Assembly: GCA_949752795.1 (NCBI GenBank)
Contig: OX457063.1
Location: 69,339,783-69,403,782, forward strand
Origin: Hyperoodon ampullatus
Lineage: Eukaryota; Chordata; Mammalia; Artiodactyla; Ziphiidae
Direction of reading: 5' to 3'
DNA length: 64,000 nt
Under the pieces are notes generated by a model, which saw only the letters and a program-made list of their open reading frames with translations, was not told the DNA's origin and did no database searches. This document shows positions 21,754 through 33,265 of this stretch, piece after piece. The position numbers and the translations under genes were made by a program. Every line of letters begins with the position of its first letter. Position 1 is the stretch's first letter.

Positions 21754-22687
21754 AGAAAATGAGATTTTTGAGTAGAGATTTGAGTTACTGAACTTCCTGT
21801 AATTAATGACTAGTAAAAATTGGATCCAAATCTTAGGAGTTTCATTCTCCTGAGGAGTCTTCTCCCTCCCTGAACTTGTCTTCAGCATCATTACAATAGT
21901 AACTATAAAACTTATATTTAAGGGAAAAGATTACTGACTCCTTGTATACACTTAACTATTTGCATCCTTGGACCTGCCTGTCAGGTAGAGCCATAAGGTG
22001 ATATGCCTTTGTGTGTGTAGGATGTTTCTGTTACACTCTTCCATGGAAGTGTTTCATAAATTATAAATTCAATCATCTGCTTCAATCTTTGTTCCTTTAA
22101 GGTGTATATATTTTGTGTATTTTACAAGTAATATTTGTCCGTGTTTTTTGGGTCCCACACATTTATAATTATCTAAATGGCTCTCCATTGTATTTGTTAA
22201 ATATTGTCTAATTGTTGGGAATACACACACAAATACTCCAATGTCCTTTATTCTTAAAGATGATGCTATGAAGGTGATTTTGGGTGTGGTGAACAATTGA
22301 TGGTCTTTGTCCAAAAATACCTCTTTGGACATTAGATGCTCTGTATATTGTTCACTATTTTTTGGCTTGCAGTCACTGTTTACAATTTAAAATGTAAGCC
22401 CCTCAATCCCATTGTCGAGGAGCTGTCCTAAGGATCCTTTCTGAGTTTCAGAGGAAAAGATAATTGTAAGCCCCCCATCCTGGCTGCCATATCTGTGTGA
22501 TAGCAGATGTCAGGCTGCTCTGCAAACAGATTAAAAAAGATTAGGAAGTGATGGTTTAGGGCCGTAGTATCTTGTGTTTAACACCGGGAACTACTTTGGT
22601 GTTTGATTAATTTGAGTCAGTTTCCTTTTCAGTTTTTTTTTTTCTTGCCCTGAGTTTGAATGTAGTGACTGTACTTAGGAAAAAGTG

Positions 22688-22865
22688 GGAACATTTTCTG
22701 AGCATCTACTATGAGTGTGCCCTGCACTTCCATGTTCTCATTTAAAACTCACAGTAACTCCAGCTATCAGTAACATTATAGATGAGGAAATAAAGATTCC
22801 CTAAGTTGCCTGAGGCCATGCAGTTATTAGATAACCAGTCTAGGGTTTTTAGCCAGATTTGGAGA
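22688..22865 (-). repeat. MIR SINE relic
   Basis: In reverse complement it follows the MIR order: TGAGCATCTACTATGAGTGT, then TAGATGAGGAAATAAAG, then GCATGCAGTTATTAGATAA-like sequence (plus strand phrases of an inverted MIR). Ancient and diverged. Confidence 0.6.
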
Positions 22866-23829
22866 TCTCCTCCCCTACCCCCCACCCGCCCCCATTATAT
22901 TATGCTTCCTTAGGCTTAGAACTGGAAAGAAAGAGTGAAAGAAAAAAAAAAAAGGTCTGGAACTAGCAATAAAGCTGTTTAAAAAAAATTCTAAATCTGG
23001 TAAGTGCAAGTTTCAAACTATAAAGCTGGCAGAAATTTCTTCGAAGCGACCCAAGTGCACTGTACTTGATGTTTCTCTTTAGATGACATCCGTTTTGGCA
23101 TCTTCACTGTGCTGTTCTATTTTCAGGCATGGAGTTAAATATTGATTTGGTCCAAAAGTGTACTCTTCAGTTTTTCCTTTCAAGGCAGTCTTGAACTACC
23201 TTAGTTGGGAAGTCCAGGTTTTCCACATCAGAGGGGAGAGGACAACCCATCAGTATAGTGCACAAGCTCCAAATGTAATTACTTGTGAAAAGGACGAGGA
23301 AGGTCAAGTTTTAACATTTAAATCTATTTCCCTCTGCAAGGTGTTGTTCCCTTTCAACCATTTCCAAGGAGAGCTTTTGCCATGAAGTCTGCTGAGCAGT
23401 TGGATGGGTAGGTGTGTAGTTAGGCCATCATCAGATGCGCGCTGATTTGTTTTTTCACTTTTCTCCAGTTGAGAGGGAAGGGGGATGGAGAAGGGGGATG
23501 GATGGAGTGTTGTGCTTTGAGCTGTTACAGCCTCATCTAGGCAGTAACCCCTGAGTTGTTTTATTTTCCAGAGCGGGAATATATGCTTAGGGCGGTGCCT
23601 TTCATCATTATCAGGGTGCATTTCCCCCCTAATAATACCAATTAAAAGTGTGAAGATATATTTGGGTATTTAGGATAGAAGATGATCAAAGGCTATTCTC
23701 TGAATTGCAAATGCTTGGCTCCATTGAGAGATAGGCAGCCCTGTAAACAGATGAGATGCGGGGGAGAGAAGGTATGCATGCCCTTAAGTGATAAGAATTA
23801 CTTTCACCTGCGGCCTTTCATTTAGCAAA

Positions 23830-24005
23830 CAGCATTGACTCCAGGAGTGGGAGACCTAGTTTCTAGAATCACAATCTGCATCAACTTGGGCACCTCTTTC
23901 CTGTGATCCTCGGTTTTCTTCCTCTGTAAATGGGAATACAGTTTGACAGAACTGTTAGGATAGTCATAAGATTTTTGAAATCGTAGCACTTGGAAGCGTA
24001 AAACT
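23830..24005 (+). repeat. MIR SINE relic
   Basis: GACCTAGTTTCTAGAATCAC, ACTTGGGCACCTCTTTCC and CTTCCTCTGTAAATGGGAAT appear in MIR order on the plus strand. Confidence 0.6.
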
Positions 24006-25784
24006 TCTGGAACATGATATATTGTGAGCCATTAGCTGACTTCTCGTTTTGAAGATGTTTTGTGTAGAAAAGTGTGTAGCTGTATTCTGTCTGATCTAGA
24101 GAGTAGAATTTCCAGGGTCAGTGACCGAAAGTCACATAAGCATAAGGAAAAGTGTTCTAATATTTAGAGTTGTCAAAAAATGGAGACTGAGCTTTCCATT
24201 AGAGTTGCTTAGACAGAAGTTGTATGAAAAATGCTGATAATTGGAAGGTCTTTCTAAGCCCAGGCTCCAGCAAGTTCATGGCTTGCACGGTGACTTTCTT
24301 GAGGTGAGTCTGCCACATGCAGGTTTTGGAAAAAGAGTTACAGCACCTGAGAATGGAGAAGGGTCTCCTTGGAGGCTCCTCCTGGGCTCAAAGAAGAGAA
24401 AAAGTAGTGTAGGCTCATGCTTGTTCTAGAAATTTATTCGACTTTACAAAAACTGTTGCCTGAAGGGCTTGGTCTTCATGAACTGTGCTCTTCTTTTCAT
24501 CCTTAGGGCTTGGGGAATAAGGACAAGGTGAAGTGGGCTCCCTGTCCCTTGTATCTGAGGAAGTAATATATAAAAAAAGTGGCTAATTAAAGAGGCACTG
24601 ATTCCAGAAGACACTCTCTCCATTGCAAGAGAGCAGTGGTACCTGGACTCCTCTTAGAAACAAGGCAGTGAATCCCTATAAAAGAACAGACTGGACTTGC
24701 TTAGAAGGGAGCGTGGGTTCCCAGCTGTGCAGCTGCTTGGTGGACCCACTCTTGTAGAGTGGCTCTTCCACTCTACAGTGGGGGACCTTTCCTACCTTCC
24801 TCCATTGCAGGAACTGAGATAGGTGGTTTCTGTAGACAGGCTCATGCACCTTCTTGGTTCTCACCTACTTGAGCACTGCAGGCAGAGGTAACTCATCTCT
24901 TGTCTTCCCTTTAAGATGGTATCTGCTCAGACTGCAGGGTGATCTTCCTTCCCCAGTCACCGCATCCTCTTCTCCAACGCCCCTTACCGCCTCCCCCCAC
25001 CCCGTCCTTTCAACACAACACCAAGGACTATGCAGTTTCTGGTGGATATAATTTGGAAGGGATGTCTAGGGAAGAGCTGGTAGGTCAGAGAGCTGTTTCA
25101 TGAACTGTGATTCAACCGAGGCCCACAAATGTGGACCAGGATGGCTCAGAATCCCTAAATTGGGAAACACTAACTCCGTACTTGGAGGTATGGTGGTATA
25201 TGTTGTAAACAGATAGCAGTGGACTTTCTTTTCACACTCTTAAAAAACTGACCAAGAAAACATGACCAGTGGCATCAGAGCTCATGGTCTGGCCCCTTAT
25301 CGCAAACTTTTTATAGTTTCTAGGGCACACCAAAGCTGTTCCCCTGGTCACATCTTCAGCATTCTTGTGCCACCTGGGACTGGCTTCAGTGACTCTTATT
25401 TCACATGTAACCTTAGTCCACTTTTGTTCTTTGCTGAAGAAGCTTTGTTGCATTGATAAGCTGCTGCATCCATCACCACAGAAGCTGAAAACTTTGAGGT
25501 GTTTACACCTTGCTATCTCCAGGGGTAATCTCCCTTGATTGACCTCCATATGGTAGATGGTACGCCTGGCCTGGTTTATCCTAAAAACTGGTTGGCTTTG
25601 GGAAAGGTGTCAAGTCGTTCACACTTTGGCCCCTTGCCTGGTGCTGGTCAGTCACCTATCTCAGTTCCTGCCTTGAGTTGAGGATTTGCTCAGGAACCTG
25701 CCTTCTCTTTTGTTTTTCTTTTTCCCTTGGAAGTTTGGCTGAGCACTTTATTCAGGTAGGTGATGAAGGGATTGACAGGCTAAA

Positions 25785-25975
25785 GTGGTGCTTCTCAAAC
25801 TGGGCTGCATATCAGCATCACCTGGAACCCTCAAAAACAGATGTTTGGGTCCCACTCCCAGAGATTCTGATAAGTTTGTCTGGAGTGTGACCTGGGCATC
25901 AGGATATTTTAAAGCACCTTAGGAGATGTGAGCGAGCAGCCATGATTCAGAAGCCATGTGCTAGAGCAGTTTTTC
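25785..25975 (+). repeat. MER5-like hAT DNA transposon relic
   Basis: GTGGTGCTTCTCAAACTGGG, CATCAGCATCACCTGGAA and GGGTCCCACTCCCAGAGATT match the MER5A type (hAT-Charlie). The right side is partly decayed but ends with a complementary CTAGAGCAGTTTTTCCC-like terminus. Confidence 0.75.
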
Positions 25976-26061
25976 CCCTTTCCCTACCTGCCCCAAAGAC
26001 CAAGCATAAGAGTTAAAACCACAGCAAAAATTTAGAGAAATTAAGCAAAGTTGAGAAAGGT

Positions 26062-26080
26062 TAAAAAAAAAAAAAAAAAA
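26062..26080 (+). repeat. Poly(A) run
   Basis: An uninterrupted run of about 19 A. No SINE or L1 body is recognisable directly upstream. Confidence 0.8.
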
Positions 26081-26918
26081 AGCTCTTAAAGACATTTGAT
26101 CCAACCAAAAGCACCAAGATGAGAAATACAGAAGAGATGGATCAAAGCCTGTTGAATGTTAGATTCATTTAACTATGCATTTAAGAAATGACCATAATGA
26201 AAATTTGCAGGGAAAGTTCTATATATTATAGCTAAAGAGTGATCAGTGACCCTGAAGTGTACTTCTGGGGCAGACCAATCAATAAATCACTTGTATTTTT
26301 GCTTAGGCCTCTATTCTCAAGCCTAACGTTTGTTGGTTCAGTGCAGGCCTTTTGCTTTGATCTCTGGTTTTACCACTTACAAAGACTGGATGAGCTTGGC
26401 TTCCCGGAGTGAAATTCAAATACACTTGTGAAATGTAAACAACATTCATTTATTAAGAATCCTATAATCACGGCAAATTGGCATGCTTATATGAGCAATT
26501 AGCTTTGAGAATAGAAAGATAAATAGGTTGCTAGGTCAAGAATGAGCTGGTTGTTCTCAGTGCAAGACTCTGGTTATTCCTTTAATAGTTATAAGCAAAT
26601 AGACATTCCCCTTATTCATAATCTTTAACAATTGTGGTTTGGGGTTAGAGGGACAGTGTATGTGGTTTTCTGAACTGAGAGGATAGCAGCAATTGTCTCA
26701 TTTTCATCTAGAAATATAAATCTTTCCAGGAAATGTAGGTAGTTGGTTTATGAGCAGATGAAACTTTCTAGTAATTGGGACAGGGCAAAAGAAGGCATGG
26801 ATTTAGATGGGAATATTAAAGAATAATGGAGTTTTACTTTGGTGGGGAAGGTTAAGAAGATGACTTTTACAGTGGCAGAAAGATTGAAAATCTCATCTGC
26901 CTTCAGCGAACAATGATC

Positions 26919-26919
<1 letters not shown>

Positions 26920-26968
<49 letters not shown>
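26920..26968 (+). repeat. (TG)n / (GTAT)n microsatellite
   Basis: About 19 uninterrupted TG dinucleotides followed by short GTAT repeats. It is the longest perfect dinucleotide array in the window. The TH-repeat and VCVC frames through it are artefacts. Confidence 0.92.
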
Positions 26969-27729
26969 AGAAGGAAGCCTTAGGATAACTAACAGTAGGA
27001 GAAGTTGGATAGAACATGATTGGACCTGCACCATGGCAACATTGCTCTGTGAATTCAGTACCACTAAATGTCTTATTTGTGAAAGCTGGGGAACCAGCAT
27101 GGAAAGGTGATGAATCACGTGAATAGCTTTGTAGGTCACTTTGAGTTCTGGCCCTCTCAGTCCACAATATGGTCAGCCTTATGGTTCTTCTAAGGAAGCT
27201 TTTCCTCTTTAGTGACAATCTTGACTAATTAGGATTCTTTATCCCCAAGGACTTCTGCCTGATGAACCTAGGAAGCCAATTCAGTCCAGATGTCTTGGGA
27301 CTAGGATGCTATAAACTTGGAAGTGGTGATTCTACAGGCCTAACACAAAATCATGATTCTATTGCCAACTAATCAGGCCATCTAGATGCAAACCTGGAGA
27401 GACCATTTAGAACTGTGTGGCCTCCTAGGTTTGTGGAACCATTCAGCCTGCCAGTGTTCAGCTTCTTCAGTGTCCTTTCACTGTAAAAGTTTTGAGTCTC
27501 GGGATAGGCTTTTTGGAAAGCATTTATTTGGATTAGAAATCTTCAGATGACCTGTGAATTTACCAGGTCATGGTCTTCATTTAATGGAGTAATTCTTTAA
27601 CATTAGACATCTATATTTTCTTTCACCAATAATTGTCAGAAGTTCCTTTAATTTTTCTATCGATAACAGAAATTTAAAAATTCATCTTTTTGTTGTTCTC
27701 TGGGATGATATCTCCTAATCATCCTTAAA

Positions 27730-27870
27730 GTTGTTTTAATTGTCAAATAATATACAAACAGAAATGGGCCCGTATCGTAAGTGTACAGCCTGATGGACTC
27801 TCACAACCTGAACACACTGCTGTAACCAGCCCTGAGTTCAGAAATTGGAATCTCAGTCTCCCTGTTTTTC
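27730..27870. repeat. Probable ancient L1M-type 3'UTR fragment
   Basis: CAAATAATATACAAACAG followed by TAAGTGTACAGCCTGATGGA and CACACTGCTGTAACCAGCCC resembles 3'UTR sequence of old L1s. Weak call, orientation uncertain. Confidence 0.4.
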
Positions 27871-28474
27871 TTCAAACATGGGTTCACTTGGCTCCTTGCC
27901 TCGCCAGCTGCACTTACTTTCCAAGTGCCCCGACTTACGTGGAAGAAAATAGGCCACAGGATTGTGCCTTGTGGTCTGATTCTAAATGATTCTAACCGTG
28001 AGGTTTCCACCACTTCCTTCCAGAGATTTCCTCAGTCCGAGGAGGCCTAACCATTAGGAAATATTGACATTACAGTAGCATACCGCTGCTTTTAGTTACA
28101 TCATCATTGATAACCCTAATGGTATTTTTTTGTATTTGTAGAGTATCTCTGTTTTTCGTAATAGTGAGAAGAACATATTTTGATTTGTATTCCTAGAATA
28201 AAGTGTGAAGCAGGGAGGGATTTCCACAGTTGACAATGAGCATTGGCCCTTTTGCGTTTCAGTACTTGGCATTGGGCATAGGTTTTGTGTATTCCCTTTT
28301 ACACCTAAGTTTCAGCCTTTAGGTTTTGTCACCTTGATGATTCTTTTGAAATATTAAAAAGTATAAGATTGTAAATTTCATCTTCTGGTTCCATTGTCGC
28401 ATCAAAGCCCTGTTACATTACTGCAGATGTCGATCCAGTTTGGGAGGCTCTTTGGTTGTGTTTGTTGTTAATGG

Positions 28475-28860
28475 TTTACCTTCCATCGTCTCCTCTGTAA
28501 CTTCTGTACACACCCCTACCCTCCACTCGCTTTCTCACTGAAGCCATCCACAGTCTGGCCAGACCCATCTTCTTTTCTGTTTCCTTCCTACGCCCCGACG
28601 TGGAGATTGCTTTATCTCTGTCCACAGAGCAGGCTTGTACTTTCCCTCCGCTATGCCTTTTCTCACGTGATTCTCTTACATAAGATGTGCTCCCTTGCCT
28701 TCTCTGCTTATTGAACTTATATCCAGTCTTCAGGGCTCTTCTGAAATTCCACTTTTTTCTTGTGTCCTTGCAGACCCACATCAGCTTGGGGGAGGTGGGA
28801 AAAACGACTCTTCTTTGATCTCTTTATAGTATAAATTATTTCTCTTACTCATGAGGCCCT
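28475..28860 (+). repeat. L2 LINE relic, 5' part (interrupted by SINE)
   Basis: The order of phrases (CTCACTGAAGCCATCCACAG, GCTTTATCTCTGTCCACAGA, TTATATCCAGTCTTCAGGGC with TCTTCTGAAATTCCAC) fits the 3' region of L2. It continues after the CHR-1 insertion at 28914-29120. Confidence 0.6.
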
Positions 28861-28913
28861 GGATTAAATATCACCTTGTGGGAGGTGTGACTGTAAAATA
28901 AGGGGATGCTTTT

Positions 28914-29120
28914 TTTTTTTTTTTTAGTGGTATGTGGGCCTCTCACTGTTGTGGCCTCTCCAGTTGCGGAGCACAGGCTCCGGACGCACAGGCTCAGCAA
29001 CCATGGCTCACGGGCCCAGCCGCTCTGCGGCATGTGGGATCTTCGCGGACCAGGGCACGAACCCGCGTCCCCTGCATCAGCAGGCGGACTCTCAACCACT
29101 GCGCCACCAGGGAAGCCCAG
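28914..29120 (-). mobile_element. CHR-1-type SINE inserted in an L2
   Basis: A minus-strand copy with a T-run at its left end. GATGCTTTT occurs at 28905-28913 and 29122-29130 as the target-site duplication. Somewhat diverged from the other copies (for example CAGTTGCGGAGC, CAGCAACCATGG). Confidence 0.93.
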
Positions 29121-29310
29121 AGATGCTTTTATGTATCGCTTTGTAGTCACTCATTACACTGTCAGCCATCTGTTTATGTCCCTGTTTTATTTGCCAGTTT
29201 GCACTGTGGGCTCCTGGAAGGTAAGGATCACACCTTAAAGGCCCTGGAAGCTTCTCCTTATCCAGCACAGTGCTTGGCCCAGGGACGGGTCTTAGCAGAT
29301 AATTAATAAC
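29121..29310 (+). repeat. L2 LINE relic, 3' part
   Basis: GTGGGCTCCTGGAAGGTAAG, CTTATCCAGCACAGTGCTTG and CAGATAATTAATAACTTGAT follow the L2 3'-end order and continue the block at 28475-28860. Confidence 0.65.
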
Positions 29311-29969
29311 TTGATCAGAGAATGGTGCCCCCTGAAACAGGCCCAGGAATTGAGTAGCTGCTCAAAGAACCTATCTAACTGGCCATTCTGGGCTGACTGT
29401 TAATTGCACATAGCTTGCCTTTGTGTTGAAATGACACTTTGTCACAGTTTGTCACTCACCTTGGTATTCCCCATATCACTTGACTTTAGTAGGTGCCCAA
29501 GAACACTAAGCATTCAGAGATGATAAGTTGGAATCGTGCTATTGCCTGACTCCTTTTGGAAAACTGGTGAATTAGGAGAAGAGGGGGAGGGCAGTGGAAG
29601 TGGCCAAAGGAAATTCGTGGTTTTTCACTGTCACTAAGCCAGATTGGTGTGTCATGATGTGCTGTCATCAAGTGAGTGAGTGGTAGCACTGTGCCATGGG
29701 GGTAAAGTAAAACATCCTTCACGATAGTCCCTTTGTTATTGGGAGTGAGGCAGGTTTCAGTGAACAGCATTCCTTATTTTGGCATTTTAGTGCTTTGCTG
29801 TTTGCAAAGTGCTTGCAAATGATCTTTTGTGATTCTAAGAGTTCTTAATAAATGAGGCAAATAGGGTCTGAAGGTATGTGGCTTGAAGTTACAGAAGAAG
29901 GTGGTGAGGTTGGTGAGCCCATCCTAGGTCCTCGGTCACTAAAACTCCAGGGGCATTCCAGTGTCAAAT

Positions 29970-30170
29970 AAGACACTGTTTATGTTTTCTGTGCTTTATA
30001 AGCATTATCTTTGCTCTTGGCCACCCTCGGAGGAAGATACTATCTTCCTTTTCCAAATGAGGCGGTGGGGCTCAGAGGGGTAAGGTAGCTGCTCCCAAAG
30101 TATGGAGGCAGGATTTGAATCCAGGCCTGTCCGATGAGAGAACTCACTTGTTTCTTCTGCACTGTGTATA
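29970..30170 (-). repeat. MIR SINE relic
   Basis: Plus-strand phrases CTTTATAAGCATTATCTTTG, CAAATGAGGCGGTGGGGCTC and GGATTTGAATCCAGGCCTGT are those of an inverted MIR. Confidence 0.7.
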
Positions 30171-30489
30171 CTTTCAAGTTAGTTATAAGATGTCATTAAA
30201 TGTTGGCTTTTTGTTCTTTGTTCTTCATATACCCTCTAGACTAAATTCATTCACACAATGGCTATCCATTGTGAGTCTTGCATCAGTATTGTGATAGATG
30301 TACCAAGCTCTGAGGGTTCAGAGAGGAAGTGTCATTTGTGTATTTTGAGTGTTCAGAAACAGCTTCCTTGGAACAGAAAGTAGAGCGATGCCAGCTTGGT
30401 CCCAATCACTGCTAGACTGCACTTTTTATTCTACATTGTACAGTTTTACTCACTTGTCACTGCTTAAGAAGGGCTTATACTTTAATCAA

Positions 30490-30720
30490 ACAGTCCAGAA
30501 ATGTTTATCTAGCAGTTACTATGTGCCAGGCAGTGTCCTGGGCACTGGAGGATGTGGTGCTGCATGAGGCCCACCAGTTGTCTGCCCTCAAGGAGCTTAC
30601 ATTCCAGCGGTGGGAGGGAGTCGGGGGGGTGGGAGGCGGAGCCAGACATGAAATGGACCTGGATTTCCAATGCTGGCAAGTGCTGTGAGGAGAATAAAAT
30701 AGGACCGTGTGAGGTGATGG
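30490..30720 (-). repeat. L2 LINE 3'-end relic
   Basis: TAGCAGTTACTATGTGCCAG, GGCAGTGTCCTGGGCACTGG and CCCTCAAGGAGCTTACATTC are the typical reverse-complement L2 3' end. Confidence 0.75.
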
Positions 30721-31699
30721 CTCTCATTTAAGATCTGAGTGATGGTGAGCAGGCAGGTAAGAGCCCTCAAGCAGGAGTAACCAGGGCTTGATTTGTTTCT
30801 CCCCTGCTGGGCCAGGATGGGATTCCTTGGACCCCAGAGCAGCTGAAGGGAACAGCAAGGGGGATGTCGTCGGCCCCGAAGGCTTCAGACTTCACCTATG
30901 GGGAAGGCTGGAGGAGGCTGGGACCAGGGTTGCAGGAGTCTGTTTCCTTTGTCATAGCAGAGCTGTTTCTTGTAAGTGGCTCTGTGTAGTCACAGCTCTG
31001 CCACTTGTTGAATTCAAAAGATATTTAGCAAATTGCAGTCTTGTCACTGTTCTGGACCCATGAGACATCCAGTTGGGGAATGGTGTATTTGATTAGTGTA
31101 GCAGTGCCCTTCTAAGTAAAGGCTCTCTGAAGGCATCCAGTACTTGGAATGGCCCTTTTTATCTGCTTGAAGCCATTGGTTGAAAAGACACTTCTTTGTT
31201 ATAACTTGCTACTAGCTTGTTGCTCAGATCTTTCCCCTTTTTCTTTCTTTCCTTAATTTTTTTTTTTTAATTTTAAGGGGCATATGAGAATTTTATATAG
31301 AGGTTTGAATCAGAAGTTAAGAATAAGATAAAAGTTGGTTTAGATAAAATTATCCCTGAAGTCCCTTAAGTTGCTCATAAAGGTGCAGTATGCACAATTC
31401 TGGATGAACAACCCTGGAAAGTAATTCTCAGGCGTGTTAAAGTTTAAAAACCTCTGAGCTTGACTAAAGGAGCAGCCACAGAAGAAAAGTCTCTGTGCAG
31501 ATGTCAGGATATCCCGACCATTTGGCTCTCAAACCTCCAGCAGTGACCAGAAAATGGGTGGGAACACTACCTTCTTCTTGCCTTAGATTTACTCCATTCA
31601 GTATCACATTAAGCCTTTTAATACATATCACTGAATTTGTTTCTTGCGAGGATCTTAAGGCAGGCCTCAAGTTAAATGTGGGTTGGATGCACGGACAGC

Positions 31700-31925
31700 A
31701 GTAGTAACAGTAGAGGTCACTTATTGTGCATTTCTTTAATCATTTCCGTAAACACTAAAGGTGACTCAGGACACCTGAAAGGTAGGGATCACCCCTGTTT
31801 CATCTAGGAGAAACTCAGGATTCCAGAAGTGTAAAGGAGCTTGCCTCAGGACACACATTTCTAGGAGGTACTGGAGCTGAAAATCAAACTTTGCTGACTC
31901 TAAAGCTATGCTCCTAACATACTGT
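31700..31925 (-). repeat. MIR SINE relic
   Basis: ACTTATTGTGCATTTCTTTA, CACCCCTGTTTCATCTAGGA and GCTTGCCTCAGGACACACAT are in inverted-MIR order. Diverged. Confidence 0.6.
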
Positions 31926-32459
31926 TTTGACTCTCAGCTAGGAAAATACAATACAAATATGATATGTATAAACATAGTGGTTCAGAGTAAATTGAAAGCC
32001 CTGTGAGGATAAGTTCAGTAACTTTTCAGGCTGTTTTAATTTTGTTCGTATATACCCAGAACCAACAGTAACTATATGTCCTTCCAAAAAAAAAAAAAAA
32101 ATTGAAGATAAAATAAGAACTGGATGAATAAGCCACTGTCCACTGTTGAAATAGTAAAGGCCAACCAAGTAAGCTTGTGATCAAATTGGCTTTTTCTAAT
32201 AACAGTTGTCCTCTGAAGGCTTTCTGAAGGCTCTCTTTCAGACAACTGTCTCTGAACCTTTGTTTTTTTAAAAAAATGTCCCTAGTAAAATGGCTGTGTT
32301 GTTACAGCTTGAAGGCTGTGGAATAAGCCTTTTGATCAGCCCTCAGTGATAACCCACAGACTTGGACTTCCTTGTGAGGGAACAACCCTTATTATCTTGT
32401 ATTGGTAGGCTTTATGTTGGGGGATTGCTTATTTTTAATAAACAGAGCCCATGCAATCC

Positions 32460-32640
32460 CATTCACTCGTTCAACAAATGTTTTATTTGGGTGTGTGCTC
32501 TAAGCCAGGCACTGTTAATTAAGATGCTGGGACACAAAGGTGCATGAAGCATCATTTCTGCCTTTGAGGATTAACTGCCTAGTGGGAGAGATAGGCAAGA
32601 AAATGAAAATAATAGCCTTTTTAAAAAGCATTTATCATAT
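32460..32640 (-). repeat. L2 LINE 3'-end relic
   Basis: CATTCACTCGTTCAACAAAT, TAAGCCAGGCACTGTTAATT and GATTAACTGCCTAGTGGGAG match the inverted L2 3' end. Confidence 0.7.
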
Positions 32641-33107
32641 ACGTATGTGCTGTGTATATAATGGGCTATAGAAGGGCATGTTAAGGTTAGTCTTGTAACA
32701 TTTCAGGTAAGCTGATAAATCTTGACAAGTTAATTAATATGGCCAAAAGTTGTAATTCATAAAGTACAGACAAAATGAATTCTGTTCTGTGCCTGAATGC
32801 TTAAAGATTCAGGTGTGTGTAAGCGTGCCAACCACTTGGAAGAATCTGGTAAAAAGTCCTAATTCCCAGGGACAACCTTTAAGGTGGTAGAGGATTCTAC
32901 TCTGAAGAGCAATGGACTAGGAGTCTTCCTCCTCTCGGTTGCAAGCATTGGAAACCAAGGAAATGTCCGCTACACTCACTTTGCTAGAAAGTTGGCAGCC
33001 TTCTCTACAAAGCTTATCGTAGGAAGGGATGGCATTGGACCATCAGGACCCAGAATTGGGCATTTGACTGCACTGTTTAAAAAAGGCTTAGTTTAAAAAG
33101 CGCTTGT

Positions 33108-33265
33108 TTCCGAGCATAGGCTTTGGGACGAGACCTGAGTTGGAATCAGGATTTTGCTGCTTACTGGTTGGGTGACCTCTCTAAGCCTGGGTAGACACGC
33201 ATGTTGTATGAGCTCCAGACCTACCTCTTTGGATTGTTGTGAATATTAACTGACATTGCTTAGTC
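33108..33265 (+). repeat. MIR SINE relic
   Basis: CATAGGCTTTGGGACGAGAC, GCTGCTTACTGGTTGGGTGA with CCTCTCTAAGCCTGGG, and TTGTTGTGAATATTAACTGA occur in direct MIR order. Confidence 0.7.

Noticed and set aside
26748..27218. 156-codon minus-strand ORF
   Set aside because: It runs through the TG microsatellite (Thr-His repeats) and has no recognisable domain.
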